64,000 nt of DNA from Oscarella lobularis (Eukaryota > Porifera > Homoscleromorpha > Homosclerophorida > Oscarellidae), in NCBI RefSeq assembly GCF_947507565.1, contig NC_089186.1, forward strand, positions 1 to 64,000, read 5' to 3'. The notes under the pieces were generated by a model. The model was given only the letters and a program-made list of their open reading frames with translations, was not told the DNA's origin and did no database searches. Below are positions 1-12,478 of the stretch, in pieces. The number at the start of each line of letters is the position of its first letter. Positions within the stretch are counted from its first letter, which is position 1. Made by a program: the position numbers and the translations under genes.

Positions 1-710
1 AACCCTAACCCTAACCCTAACCCTAACCCTAACCCTAACCCTAACCCTAACCCTAACCCTAACCCTAACCCTAACCCTAACCCTAACCCTAACCCTAACC
101 CTAACCCTAACCCTAACCCTAACCCTAACCCTAACCCTAACCCTAACCCTAACCCTAACCCTAACCCTAACCCTAACCCTAACCCTAACCCTAACCCTAA
201 CCCTAACCCTAACCCTAACCCTAACCCTAACCCTAACCCTAACCCTAACCCTAACCCTAACCCTAACCCTAACCCTAACCCTAACCCTAACCCTAACCCT
301 AACCCTAACCCTAACCCTAACCCTAACCCTAACCCTAACCCTAACCCTAACCCTAACCCTAACCCTAACCCTAACCCTAACCCTAACCCTAACCCTAACC
401 CTAACCCTAACCCTAACCCTAACCCTAACCCTAACCCTAACCCTAACCCTAACCCTAACCCTAACCCTAACCCTAACCCTAACCCTAACCCTAACCCTAA
501 CCCTAACCCTAACCCTAACCCTAACCCTAACCCTAACCCTAACCCTCTAACCCTAACCCTAACCCTAACCCTAACCCTAACCCTAACCCTAACCCTAACC
601 CTAACCCTAACCCTAACCCTAACCCTAACCCTAACCCTAACCCTAACCCTAACCCTAACCCTAACCCTAACCCTAACCCTAACCCTAACCCTAACCCTAA
701 CCCTAACCCT
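1..710. repeat. Telomere, (CCCTAA)n
   Basis: Near-perfect CCCTAA hexamers, i.e. TTAGGG on the other strand read toward the end, so this is the left chromosome end. The only defect is an extra CT near 547. TTAGGG is the usual animal telomere repeat. Confidence 0.99.
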
Positions 711-790
711 AGGCTGGGCTAAGTTGGGCTAGGCTGGGCTAAGTTGGGCTAGGCTGGGCTAAGTTGGGCTAGGCTGGGCTAAGTTGGGCG
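711..790. repeat. 20-bp telomere-associated repeat, 4 copies
   Basis: Four tandem copies of aggctgggctaagttgggct directly abut the last telomere hexamer; the final copy ends in gggcg. Each unit is two related 10-mers (aggctgggct and aagttgggct), so it probably arose from a 10-bp ancestor. It marks the border between telomere and subtelomere. Confidence 0.95.
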
Positions 791-1699
791 TGGTTTGAGC
801 ATGCGCTTACGGTGTGGGCGGCGTTAGCCCCAAAAGTGTGGTGACGTTAAGCAAGATTAACTGCCACGGGCACCCGCGGCGCTTCCTAATTAGGAAGTGC
901 TTCATTATTTTACAGAAATTATGTGTTTCTAAAATTGCCACTTTCTTTGGTTGCGAATTTGGTTTTTCGTTTTTATATACAATTAACGATGAAAGACAAG
1001 TATATCGTTGTACGTTCTTTTCGCTCAATTGTTTTTCTATCTTCTGATTTTGCGCGATTTTCCTATTGTTTTTTGTTTCTCGGCGTTTGAAGGGCGTTAG
1101 AAGGTGATCGCTGCTGAAAGAAAACATTAAACATTGAAGCGAATGAAAGCTGTAGCGCGGTTTAGCTTTCTCTGGCGTTTCGAGGGCACAAGAGAGACTC
1201 GCGTTTTCTCCATCGTTTTGGCGCTTCTGCGCCTTACGCAAAGCTTTACTATTATCGCTCTTGGCCACAGAGGAATGGCTAGCATGAAATATAAGGTCTA
1301 TGAGTAATTTTATTAGAAATAGAAAATTACACAAAGGAACTATGAGTAAACTTGGGATACCTCTATAGTTATTACTCTAAGCCTAGTCCTTATGGAAGAC
1401 GTTTCGCGATGTAACTTCTTACCTCAACATCTGCATAGGGATCCGGATGGTCTTTGACATAGCTACACGCCCGAAGGATATTCTGTCGCGTTTTCGCGGC
1501 CCCAAGGGCCCGCTTGAAACAAGGGAAGATACACCTAAAAAATAAAAAACAATTTTATTTTTTGGTTGCTATGGCAACGATACTTTGGCTATCAACAACT
1601 CCGGGGTCAGAGAGACCAGATAAAAAATCTCGGCTCGATCCGACAAAGGGAAGGCACTTTGCCAACGTCGCAAAGATGTACAAAAAGCCAAAAAGTTTA
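791..1699. other. Non-repetitive subtelomeric sequence, no gene recognised
   Basis: Unique sequence of mixed composition. Open frames up to 175 codons exist on both strands (for example minus 807-1334), but they overlap each other, are rich in low-complexity residues and show no family similarity. I see no RNA gene or transposon domain. Confidence 0.6.
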
Positions 1700-2581
1700 C
1701 GAGTAGAAATTTCACTCAAAAATTTGACCGACGGCCACCAAACCCTTTCGTCCCTTGCGTACCACCCAATAGAAATTCTCTCCAGGAAAAATCGCGAACG
1801 AATTCCTTCAGGGGACGGAGAAAATCGAAAAACAATTTCGAATTTTCTCGTTCGCGATCAAACGACTTAAAAATTGTGCCATTTCGCCACAAAACGTCGC
1901 ACGACGACCGGACCACGACCAATCGAATCGCCAACGACGACTCTATAAGATTGGTTCAAAGCCATGTCGAAATTCGCGAATTTTCGACATAAAAACGTGT
2001 CAAATAAACAAACACGCCTTCTCGCGTGCGTCGAAATCACCCCACCTTTGCGACGCCGTCGTGCCTCAACGACGCCACGTACGGCGACAAACGTACCATC
2101 GATCGAAACCCTATATCATCTAGTTTTCGATTTTCGATTCGCCGACGGCATACGATACGCCGTTTGTCGTGGAGCGAGCGCGAAAGTTAAGGGCCACGCC
2201 CCCTTTTCGCACATCGAAATCGTCGCAAACGACTCGAAATACGCCACGGAATGCCGCTAAACGCTTCGTAACGTTTCGAAAACATGATTCCGCGTCGAAA
2301 CGAAACGATTCCAGCGCATTTCGCAGGGCGCGTCGCACCTTGGCGACCCGACGCCTCGATTTCGATCGTTTCGCGCCATTGCGAACGGTCGAACGGGTTC
2401 TAAACTACTCAAGACTCACCTCTTTCACTCTTTTGACTTCGCTCAAGCTTCGAATCTGTCGTTTTGAGCCATTTTCCATTCATTCGTAACAAACGAGTCA
2501 AGCGCGCTAACGCACGCACGTGACTATGGTGGATTATATAAGTGACGTCAAAAAAAGTATTGAAAACCAAGATTTCAAACT
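1700..2581. repeat. Subtelomeric element, copy A (full length)
   Basis: About 0.88 kb that resembles 10870-11740 (copy B) along its length, for example the shared run acacgccccctttt-like near 2195 and 11370 and the shared gacggcat...cgccgtttg block near 2145 and 11325. The 3' third (from about 2248) is much closer to 34611-34955 (copy D). Short frames in A and B are not in the same phase, so a conserved protein is unlikely. It ends with the regulatory-like module at 2517-2550. Confidence 0.7.
2517..2550. promoter_or_regulatory. CACGTGAC-N17-GTGACGTCA module, copy A
   Basis: cacgtgac at 2517-2524 and gtgacgtca at 2542-2550, with a TATA-like tatataag at 2535-2542 between and overlapping them. 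CACGTG is the bHLH E-box and TGACGTCA the CREB/ATF palindrome. The same pair at the same spacing occurs in copies B, C and D. Promoter function is inferred. Confidence 0.5.
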
Positions 2582-2847
2582 ATTTACAATCGATAATAGT
2601 GTAGCAGGGGTTTGCGAGGGTGTTCGAGGCAAAACGGTACACGTTAAGCGTTAAACGAGCCCGAATTCCACTCGACGGCAGCTCTACACAGTCTGTTCGC
2701 TCTAACTCGGTTCGCTTTGTACCTAACCCGATCCCTACCTTCTAAACCTTCACCCCAGTATCTGTCCACGCGGTTCTCGCTTTCCACGTGTCCGTTGCGC
2801 CTGTTATGACGACTGGAACGGCGCGTCGTTCGTATTCTCGAAAATTG
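2582..2847. other. Unique spacer
   Basis: Non-repetitive sequence between element A and the first GGACAATT array. No gene or known element is visible. Confidence 0.5.
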
Positions 2848-3310
2848 TCCTAGGACAATTTTATAATTGTCCCAGAACAAATTGTCCCAAGGACAAATTG
2901 CCCCAAGGACAATTTTGAAAAGATCCTTTACTCATAATGAAGGTAGAACCTTCACTCCTAATGAAGGTACAGGGTTCTGCCGAGAATATTTTTAGTGTGG
3001 GAAGAAGGTATGGAAGGATAGATAAAATACGCAATTTTAAAAAAAGTCCGAGACAATTTTAAAAATCGTCAAAGACAATTTTAAAATGGTCCTAGGCAAT
3101 TTAAAAAATTTCTTAAAACGATTTTTAAAATTGTCTTGGACCATTTTTAAAACTGTTTTGGCGATTTTTAAATTTTTTAAATTGTCTCAGGACAATTTTA
3201 AAAATTGTCCCAAGACAATTTTAAAGGATTGTCTTGGAACAATTTTTAAAATTGTCCTGAGACAATTTTAGACTTGTGAAATGTCTGGGGACAATCTTTA
3301 GAAATGTCTT
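2848..3310. repeat. Degenerate GGACAATT / AATTGTCC array
   Basis: Diverged units with arms ggacaatttt and aaaattgtcc around short A/T centres; nearly every unit can form a hairpin. A short GAAGGTA-type stretch (2937-2970) is embedded and resembles the 6263-6690 family. Confidence 0.8.
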
Positions 3311-6026
3311 GAGATCTACGAATCTACGATCTACGAATCTACGATCTACAAATCTACAAATCTACGATCTACAAATCTAACGATCTACAAATCTACAATC
3401 TACAAATCTACGATCTACGAATCTACGATCTACGAATGTACAATCTACGAATCTAACGATCTACAAATCTACAATCTACAAATCTACGATCTACAAATCT
3501 ACGATCTACGATCTACGATCTACAATCTACAAATCTAACGATCTACAAATCTACAAATCTACAAATCTACAATCTACGATCTACAATCTACAAATCTACG
3601 ATCTACAATCTATAATCTACAAATCTACGAATCTACGATCTACAAATCTACAATCTACAAATCTACGATCTCCGAATCTACGATCTACGAATCTACGATC
3701 TACAAATGTACAAATCTACGATCTATATTTACAATCTACAAATCTAACGATCTACAAATCTACAATCTACAAATCTACGATCTACAAATCTACGATCTAC
3801 GATCTACGATCTACAATCTACAAATCTAACGATCTACAAATCTACAAATCTACAAATCTACAATCTACGATCTACAATCTACAAATCTACGATCTACAAT
3901 CTATAATCTACAAATCTACGAATCTACGATCTACAAATCTACAATCTACAAATCTACGATCTCCGAATCTACGATCTACGAATCTACGATCTACAAATGT
4001 ACAAATCTACGATCTATATTTACAATCTACAAATCTAACGATCTACAAATCTACAATCTACAAATCTACGATCTACAAATCTACGATCTACGATCTACGA
4101 TCTACAATCTACAAATCTAACGATCTACAAATCTACAAATCTACAAATCTACAATCTACGATCTACAATCTACAAATCTACGATCTACAATCTATAATCT
4201 ACAAATCTACGAATCTACGATCTACAAATCTACAATCTACAAATCTACGATCTCCGAATCTACGATCTACGAATCTACGATCTACAAATGTACAAATCTA
4301 CGATCTATATTTACAATCTACAAATCTAACGATCTACAAATCTACAATCTACAAATCTACGATCTACGAATCTACGATCTACGAATCTACAATCTACGAA
4401 TCTAACGATCTACAAATCTACAATCTACAAATCTACGATCTACAAATCTACGATCTACGATCTACGAATCTACAATCTACAAATCTAAAAATCTACGATC
4501 TACGAATCTACGATCTACAATCTACAAATCTAACGATCTACAAATCTACAAATCTACAAATCTACAATCTACGATCTACAATCTACAAATCTACGATCTA
4601 CAATCTATAATCTACAAATCTACGAATCTACGATCTACAAATCTACGATCTACAAATCTACAATCTACAAATCGAAGCTACAAATCTACAAAATCGAAGC
4701 TACGAATCTACAAATCTACGAATCTACAAATCTACAAATCTACAAATCGAAGCTACAAATCTACTACAAATCTACGATCTACGAATCTACGATCTACAAA
4801 TGTACAAATCTACGATCTATATTTACAATCTACAAATCTAACGATCTACAAATCTACAATCTACATATCTACGATCTACGAATCTACAATCTACGAATCT
4901 ACAATCTACGAATCTAACGATCTACAAATCTACAATCTACAAATCTACGATCTACAAATCTACGATCTACGATCTACGAATCTACAATCTACAAATCTAA
5001 AAATCTACGATCTACGAATCTACGATCTACAATCTACAAATCTAACGATCTACAAATCTACAAATCTACAAATCTACAATCTACGATCTACAATCTACAA
5101 ATCTACGATCTACAATCTATAATCTACAAATCTACGAATCTACGATCTACAAATCTACGATCTACAAATCTACAATCTACAAATCGAAGCTACAAATCTA
5201 CAAAATCGAAGCTACGAATCTACAAATCTACGAATCTACAAATCTACAAATCTACAAATCGAAGCTACAAATCTACTACAAATCTACGATCTACGAATCT
5301 ACAATCTACAAATCTACAATCTACGAATTTACGATCTACAATCTACAAATCTAAAAATCTACAATCTATAATCTACAAATCTACGAATCTACGATCTACA
5401 AATCTACGATCTATAATCTACAAATCGAAGCTACAAATCTACGAATCTACAAATCTACAAATCTACAAATCTACAAATCTACAAATCTACATTCTACAAA
5501 TCTACAAATCTACGAATCTACAAATCTACAAATCTACAAATCTACAAATCTACTACAAATCTACGATCTACGAATCTACGATCTACGAATCTACGATCTA
5601 CGAATCTACTATCTACAAATCTACAAATCTACGAATCTACAAATCTACAATCTACGAATCTACTATCTACAAATCTACAAATCTACGAATCTACAAATCT
5701 ACAATCTACAAAACTACAAATCTACGATCTACGAATCTACAATCTACAAATCTACAAATCTACGAATCTACAAATCTACAATCTACAAAACTACAAATCT
5801 ACGAATCTACAAATCTACTAATCTACAATCTACAAATCTACGATCTACGAATCTACGATCTACGAATCTACAATCTACAAATCTACAAATCTACGATCTA
5901 CGAATCTACGATCTACGAATCTACAATCTACAAATCTACAAATCTACAATCTACGAATCTACGATCTACGAATCTACAATCTACGAATCTACAAATCTAC
6001 AATCTACAAATCTACAATCTACCTAC
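3311..6026. repeat. ATCTAC minisatellite with 291-bp higher-order repeat
   Basis: 2.7 kb made of variants of atctac(g/a)a such as aatctacgatctac. Higher-order structure is visible: the landmark atctatatttacaa starts at 3721, 4012 and 4303, exactly 291 bp apart, then again at 4815. A second variant has inserted gaagctac segments (4675-4760, 5185-5275). No gene. Confidence 0.95.
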
Positions 6027-6145
6027 CATCTAATTTTTCTTGGGACAATTTTTAAAATTGTCTTGGACCATTTATAAAATCGTCTTGGACCATTTTTAAA
6101 ATTGTCTTGGACCATTTTAAAAATTGTCTTGGACGGTTGTTTTGG
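6027..6145. repeat. GGACAATTTT / AAAATTGTC array (second block)
   Basis: Five to six units of the same hairpin type as 2848-3310, for example tgggacaatttttaaaattg. It is followed by about 115 bp of unique sequence containing two imperfect gccgacccatg repeats near 6234-6255. Confidence 0.8.
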
Positions 6146-6262
6146 ACGATGTACCCGGCAGTAATTATTGCAAGCTACGGGCTGCCATAACGTTATAGTA
6201 GTATGGGTCGGCGATAGGCGAGTAAGGGTCGGGGCCGACCCATGCCGACCCATGTGGGCAGA

Positions 6263-6690
6263 ACCCTGAAGGTAGAACTTTTACTCGTTGTGAATGTAGA
6301 ACCTTCACTCGTAGTAAAGGTAGAACCTTTACTCGTTGTGGAGGTAGAGCCTTTACTCGTAGTGTAGATAGAACCTTCACTAATATAGAAGGTAAAACCT
6401 TCCCTTGTTGTGAAGGTATAACCTTCACTCATAGTGAAGGTAGAACTTTCACTCCTAGTGAAGGCAGAACCTTCCATCGAAGTGAAGGTAGAATCATCAC
6501 TCTTTGTGAAGGTAGAACCTTCACTCCTAACGAAGGTAAAACTTGTACTACTAATGAAATTAGAACATTCACTACTAATGAATGATCTCTCCTAATGAAG
6601 GTAGAACCTTCACTCGTTGTGAAGGTAGAACTTTCACTCGCTGTGAAGGTACAACCTACACTCCTAGTGAAGGTAGAACTTTCACTTGTT
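6263..6690. repeat. 24-bp GAAGGTAGAACCTTC array
   Basis: About 18 diverged units built on gaaggtagaaccttcactc. GAAGGT-AGA-ACCTTC is a perfect dyad with a 3-nt loop in the best units. Confidence 0.9.
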
Positions 6691-6770
6691 GAGAATAAAT
6701 ACCGAATTAATTCCGAATAAATGCCGCATTAATTCCGAATAAATGCCGCATTAATTACGAATAAATTCTC
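6691..6770. repeat. GAATAAATGCCGCATTAATTC units
   Basis: Three to four units of gaataaatgccgcattaatt, near-palindromic, closely related to the longer block at 34393-34610. Confidence 0.8.
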
Positions 6771-7645
6771 CCCAAGACAAATTGTCCCCAGGTAAAATTG
6801 TCCCAGGACAAATTGTCTCAGGACAAATTGTCCCAGGACAAATTGTACCGAGGACAAATTGTCCCAGGACAAATTGTCCCCAGGAAAAATTGTCCCCAGG
6901 ACAAATCGTCCCCAGGAAAAATTGTCCAGGACAAATTGTCCCAGGACAAATTGTCCCAGGACAAATTGTCCCAGGAGAAATTCTCCCCAGGACAAATTGT
7001 CCCAGAACAAATTGTCCCCAGGACAAATTGTCCCAGGACAAATTGTCCCAGGACAAATTGTCCCCAGCACAAATTGCCCCAGGATAAATTGTCCCAGGAT
7101 AAAAGATTGTCCCAGGACAATTTGTCCAGGGGACAAATTGTCCCAGGACAAATTGTCCCAGGACAAATTGTCCACAGATTGTCCCAGGATAAAAGATTGT
7201 CCCAGGACAATTTGTCCCCTGGACAATTTGTCCAGGGGACAAATTGTCCCAGGATAAATTGTCCAGGGGACAAATTGTCCCAGGACAAATTGTCCCAGGA
7301 CAAATTGTCCACAGAACAAATTGTCCCAGGACAAATTGTCTTAGGACAAATTGTCCCCAGGAAAAATTGTCCCAGGACAAATTGTCCCCAGGACAAATTG
7401 TCCCAGGAAAAATTGTCCCAGGACAAATTGTCCCCAGGACAAATTGTCCCAGGACAAATTGTCCCAGGACAAATTGTCCCAGGACAAATTGTCCCCAGGA
7501 CAAATTGTCCCAGGACAAATTGTCCCAGGACAAATTGTCCCCAGGACAAATTGTACCCAGGACAAATTGTCACAGGACAAATTGTCACAGGACAAATTGT
7601 CACAGGACAAATTGTCCCCAGGACAAATTGTCCCAGAACAAATCC
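6771..7645. repeat. 15/16-bp AGGACAAATTGTCCC array, block 1
   Basis: About 55 copies of aggacaaattgtccc(c). Each unit contains the dyad GGACAA-A-TTGTCC. All six frames stay open for long stretches, which gives spurious ORFs of up to 293 codons. Confidence 0.97.
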
Positions 7646-9192
7646 TCCCAAAAATTACAGCGAAATTACAGGGGGTTAGCCAACGGGTATCTCCTGTAAT
7701 AAACTACAGCGAAATTACAGGGGCTAGCCAACGGGTCTCTCCTGTCATAAATTACAGCGAAATTATAGGGGGTTAGCCAACGGGTTTCTCCTGTAATAAA
7801 TTAAAGCGAATTTACAGGGGCTAGCCAACAGGTATCTCCTGTAATAAATTAAGGCGAAATTACAGGGGGTTAGCCAACGGGTCTCTCCTGTAATAAATTA
7901 CTGCGAATTTACAGGGGCTAGCCAACGGGTCTCTCCTGTAATAAATTACAGCGAATTTACAGGGGGTTAGCCAACGGGTTTCTCCTGTAATAAATTACAG
8001 CGAATTTACAGAGGCTAGCCAATGGGTCTCTCCTGTAATAAATTACAGCGAAATTACAGAGGCTAGCCAACGGGTCTCTCCTGTAATAAATTACAGCGAA
8101 ATTACAGGGGTTAGCCAACGGGTCTCTCCTGTAATAAACTACAGCGAAATTACAGGGGTTAGCCAACGGGTCTCTCCTGTAATAAATTACAGCGAAATTA
8201 TGGGGGGTTAGCCAACGGGTCTCTCCTGTAATAAATTACTGCGAATTTACAGGGGCTAGCCAACGGGTCTCTCCTGTAATAAATTACAGCGAATTTACAG
8301 GGGGTTAGCCAACGGGTTTCTCCTGTAATAAATTACAGCGAATTTACAGAGGCTAGCCAATGGGTCTCTCCTGTAATAAATTACAGCGAAATTACAGAGG
8401 CTAGCCAACGGGTCTCTCCTGTAATAAATTACAGCGAAATTACAGGGGTTAGCCAACGGGTCTCTCCTGTAATAAACTACAGCGAAATTACAGGGGTTAG
8501 CCAACGGGTCTCTCCTGTAATAAATTACAGCGAAATTACAGGGGTTAGCCAACGGGTCTCTCCTGTAATAAACTACAGCGAAATTACAGGGGTTAGCCAA
8601 CGGGTCTCTCCTGTAATAAATTACAGCGAAATTATGGGGGGTTAGCCAACGGGTCTCTCCTGTAATAAATTACAGCGAAATTACAGGGGGCTAGCCAACG
8701 GGTCTCTCCTGTAATAAATTACAGCGAAATTACAGGGTCTAGACAACAAGTCTCTCCTGTAAAAAATTACAGCCAAATTACAGGGGGTTCGCTAACGGGT
8801 CTCTCCTGTAATAAACTATAGCGAAATTACAGGGGCTAGCCAACGGGTCTCTCCTGTAAAAAATTACAGACAAATTACAGGGGGCTAGCCAACGGGTTTC
8901 CCTGTAAAAAATTACAGCGAAATTACAGGGGCTAGCCAACGGGTCTCTCCTGTAATAAACTACAGCGAAATTACAGGGGGTTAGCAAACGGGTCTCTCCT
9001 GTAATAGATTACAGTGAAATTACAGGGGGTTAGAGAAGGGGTCTCTCCTGTGATAAACTACAGCGAAATTACAGGGGCTACCCAACGGGTCTCTCCTGTA
9101 ATAAATTACAGCGAAATTACAGGGGGCTAGCCAACGGGTCTCTCCTGTAATAAATTACAGCGAAATTACAGGGGCTAGCCAACGGGTCTCTC
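7646..9192. repeat. 48/49-bp repeat, block 1
   Basis: About 32 tandem copies of a unit reading gccaacgggtctctcctg, then taataaattacagcgaaatt, then acaggggtta. Each unit contains CTGTAAT-AA-ATTACAG followed by a second ATTACAGG, so alternative hairpins are possible. A seven-unit sub-block is duplicated at about 338 bp (landmarks at 8013 and 8351). Confidence 0.97.
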
Positions 9193-9740
9193 CTGTGAGG
9201 ACAAATTGACCCAGGAAAAATTGTCCGAGGACAAATTGTCCCCAGGACAAATTCTCCCAGGACAAATTGTCCAAGGACAAATTGTCCCTGGGATAAATTT
9301 TCCCCAAGACAAATTTTCCCAGGACAAATTGTCCTAGGACAAATTCTCCCAGGACAAATTGTCCCAGGACCAATTGTCCCCAGGACAAATAGTCCCAGGA
9401 CAAATTGTCCCTGGACAAATTGTCCCAGGACCAATTGTCCCCAGGACAAATTGTGCCAGGACAATTTGTCCTGGGGACAAATTGTGCCAGGACAATTTGT
9501 CCTTGGGACAAATTGTGCCAGGACAATTTGTGCCAGGACAATTTGTCCTGGGGACAAATTGTCCCAAGGACAATTTGTCCTGGGGACAAATTGTCCCAGG
9601 ACAATTTGTCCCAGGACAAATTCTCCCCAGGAGAAATTCTCCCAGGACAAATAGTCCCAGGACAAATTGTCCCTGGACAAATTGTCCCAGGACAAATTGT
9701 CCCAGGACAATTTGTCCTGGGGACAATTGTCCCCAGGACA
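9193..9740. repeat. AGGACAAATTGTCCC array, block 2
   Basis: Same 15/16-bp family as 6771-7645. Between about 9460 and 9610 and again near 9710, inverted units (ggacaatttgtcctgggg) alternate with direct ones. Confidence 0.95.
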
Positions 9741-10195
9741 ACTCTACCTACATCACATACCTTTGCCCCCTCGAGAGTCATCCTTCCTTCTGATTGCCTT
9801 TCCTCCCCTTCCCACACGCGTCCCTTGCTTATATCCTTCTTCCTTACATATATAAAGAAACAAATTAGAGACCCCTCAATAACTAAAACTCTACCTACAT
9901 CACATACCTTTGCTCCATCCATACCCATCGTTCCTTCTGATTGTTTTTCCTTCCTTTCCCTCCCCTCTCACTCGCGTCCCTTGCTTATATCCATCTTTCT
10001 TACGCTCTTACACATCTAAAGAAACGAATTAGAGACCCCTCAATAACTAAAACTCTACCTACATCACATACCATCGATCCCTTGATATTCCTTCTCCTCC
10101 CTGCCTGCTTGTTCCTCTTCTCCCTCGCGCCCCATCTCCTTGTCATTGTTCCTCCCATCCCTATGCCCCTAAGAAAACTAATTAGAAATATGTAA
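9741..10195. repeat. Three tandem pyrimidine-rich repeats of about 150 bp
   Basis: The landmark actctacctacatcacatac starts at 9741, 9888 and 10052. Units share cgtcccttgcttatatcc and ttagagacccctcaataact and are strongly pyrimidine-rich on the plus strand. The third copy is the most diverged. ORFs here are artefacts. Confidence 0.85.
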
Positions 10196-10330
10196 CACAA
10201 TTAGGAACCATTATATACCTATCAGTATTGACTCTGCCCTAACATTGCCCCTATACACATTAACAAAGCCACACAACTCATAAACAATTGCACGGCACTT
10301 ATCTGACATCCTCCAGAAACCCCCTGTTTA
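10196..10330. other. Unique spacer
   Basis: Short non-repetitive stretch between the 150-bp repeats and the purine array; nothing recognised. Confidence 0.5.
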
Positions 10331-10753
10331 CAAAAAGGGAGAAGGCAAAAGGCACAGGAGAAGGCAAAAGGCAAAGGGAGAAGGCAAAAGGCAAAGGGAG
10401 AAGGCAAAAGGCAAAGGGAGAAGGAAAAAGGCAAAGGGAGAAGGCAAAAGGCAAAGGGAAAAAGCAAAAGGCAAAGGGAGAAGGCAAAAGGCAAAGGGAG
10501 AAGGAAAAAGGCAAAGGGAGAAGGCAAAAGGCAAAGGGAGAAGGAAAAAGGCAAAGGGAGAAGGCAAAAGGCAAAGGGAAAAGGCAAAAGGCAAAGGGAG
10601 AAGGCAAAAGGCAAAGGGAGAAGGCAAAAGGCAAAGGGAGAAGGCAAAAGGCAAAGGAGAAAGCAAAAGGCAAAGGGAGAAGGCAAAAGGCAAAAAGAAA
10701 AGGCAAAGGAGAAAGCAAAAGGCAAAGGGAGAAGGCAAAAGGCATAGGAGAAG
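10331..10753. repeat. Purine-rich GGCAAAAGGCAAAGGGAGAA array
   Basis: About 21 copies of a 19/20-bp unit with purines on the plus strand except one or two C per unit. Open frames of 161-280 codons (lysine/glycine-rich or leucine/phenylalanine-rich) follow from the repeat. Confidence 0.95.
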
Positions 10754-10800
10754 GACAAATTGTCCCCAGGACAAATTGTCCCCAGGACAAATTGTCGCCA
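10754..10800. repeat. Three GGACAAATTGTCCCCA units
   Basis: A short remnant of the 15/16-bp family between the purine array and element B. Confidence 0.9.
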
Positions 10801-11820
10801 AATTCCAAACCACAATGCTCTACGATGAAGGGAAAGACGTCTACGAGACGTTCGAAACGAGTCCGAAACGCAAAAGTTGGATTTAGCGAAATTTTGACCA
10901 AATTTCGATCCCACGCGAAAAAAACCTTTTCGCGCCTTTCAGCCATCCCAAATCCTCCTCAAAAAACCGAAAAACGGCTGCAGAAACGACTGCACGGCGC
11001 AGAAAATCGAAGGACAAAAATCGATTTTCCAATTCGCGACTCGTTTCGCGAAAAAGCGCACAACTCTGCAAGGAGACGTCGCACGAACACCGCACCGGTG
11101 CCATTCGATTCGTCGTGGTCTGACAAATAAAACCTGGTACCACGTTTACCAATTTTCGCCAATTTTTGACATAAAATTAAGCGAAACCAACAATACGCCT
11201 ACGCGCGTACACCGTAAACGACACCACCTTAACCGTGCCGCCACTCCGCGACGGCGCGTCGTACGACGATAAGCGGCACTTCGATCGAGAGGGCATATGG
11301 TGCAGTTTACAAATTGCCGCCACTCGACGGCATCCGAGTCGCCGTTTGCCGTAGAGCACGTGCGAAAGAAAGGGAACACGCCCCCTTTTACGGACACATT
11401 AATTCGGCAAAAACGACGCCGAAAGCGACGCTTCGCGTCGCAAAACGTTCTAAACCGTCTCGAATCCTTCGTTTCGAAGCCATTCGAAACGAAAAATTCA
11501 CTATTCGAAACTCGCGCCACAACTTGGCGACGCGACGCGTTCGTACGCGCGCTCCGGGGGCGACGAACGCTCTAAAAATGCTTCGTAACTATCTACTACT
11601 TACATTTTGACGTCGCTCGGACCTTCGCATCGTAGAAAACGAGCCAGAAACAGTGTTTCTTCGAAAGGGGACGCGCGCGCTAACATAAGCACGTGACCTC
11701 ACGGGTTTAACAATGTGACGTCATAAATAAACTATTACAAATCGGGGTTTCAAATTGCTACGCCTATAGAATGGCACGGCAACACGTACAGAGCGGTTTC
11801 GCGAACATTGGACGAGTGTA
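10801..11820. repeat. Subtelomeric element, copy B (full length)
   Basis: About 1 kb. Similar to copy A over most of its length (diverged). Its 3' part (11550-11820) is nearly identical to copy C (14369-14632), including ctacgcctatagaatg and gtacagagcggtttcgcgaa. Carries the module at 11690-11723. Open frames up to 98 codons are not conserved in phase with copy A. Confidence 0.75.
11690..11723. promoter_or_regulatory. CACGTGAC-N17-GTGACGTCA module, copy B
   Basis: cacgtgac 11690-11697 and gtgacgtca 11715-11723. An upstream gcgcgctaac block is shared with the other copies. The adjacent tandem array starts about 100 bp further on. Confidence 0.5.
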
Positions 11821-12355
11821 ATTTGTCCCGAGGACAAACTGTCCACGGACAAATTGTCCCAGGAAAAATTGTCCCCAGGACAAATTGTCCCAGGACAAAT
11901 TGTCCCAGGACAAATTGACCCAGGAAAAATTGTCCCAGGACAAAATGTCCACAGGACAAATTGTCCCAGGACAAATTGTCCCAGGACAAATTGTGCCAGG
12001 ACAAATTGTCCCAGGACAAATTGTGCCAGGACAATTTGTCCCAAGAAAAATTGTCCCAAGGAAAAATTGTCCCAGGACAAATTGTCCCAGGACAAAATTG
12101 TCCCCAGGACAAATTGTCCCAAGGACAAATTGTCCCCAGGACAAATTGTCCCCAGGACAAATTGTCCCCAGCACAAATTGTCCCAAGGAGAAATTGTCCC
12201 AGGACAAATTGTCCTAGGACAAAATTTCCCCAGGACAAATTGTCCCCAAAACAAATTGTCATAGAACAAATTATCCCAGGACCAATTGTCCCCAGGACAA
12301 ATTGTCCCCAGGACAAATTGTCCCCAGGACAAATTGTCCCAGAACAAATTCTCAA
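11821..12355. repeat. AGGACAAATTGTCCC array, block 3
   Basis: About 33 copies of the 15/16-bp dyad unit, starting immediately after element B. Confidence 0.96.
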
Positions 12356-12478
12356 AAAATTACAGGGAAATTACAGGGGGTTAGCCAACGTGTCTCTCCT
12401 GTAATAAATTACAGCGAAATTACAGGGAGTTAGCCAACGGGTCTCTCCTGTAATAAATTAAAGGGAAATTACAGGGGG
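12356..12478. repeat. 48/49-bp repeat, short block
   Basis: About two and a half units of the ctgtaataaattacag family. Confidence 0.93.

Noticed and set aside
1964-2489. Arg-rich ORFs in element A (98 and 106 codons)
   Set aside because: The equivalent ORFs in element B use different frames and do not align, so the conservation is of DNA, not protein.
6729-7776. Overlapping ORFs of 100-293 codons on both strands with repeated NLSWDNLSW or PGQIVPGQIV peptides
   Set aside because: All lie inside the 15/16-bp satellite; all frames are open because the unit lacks stop words. No unique flanks or splice sites.
7646-9192. CRISPR-like regularly spaced direct repeats
   Set aside because: Whole 48-bp units are repeated with no unique spacers, and the sequence is eukaryotic.
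10222-11130. Lysine-rich 280-codon and Leu/Phe-rich 230-codon ORFs
   Set aside because: They read the purine-rich satellite and run into element B; no conserved domain.
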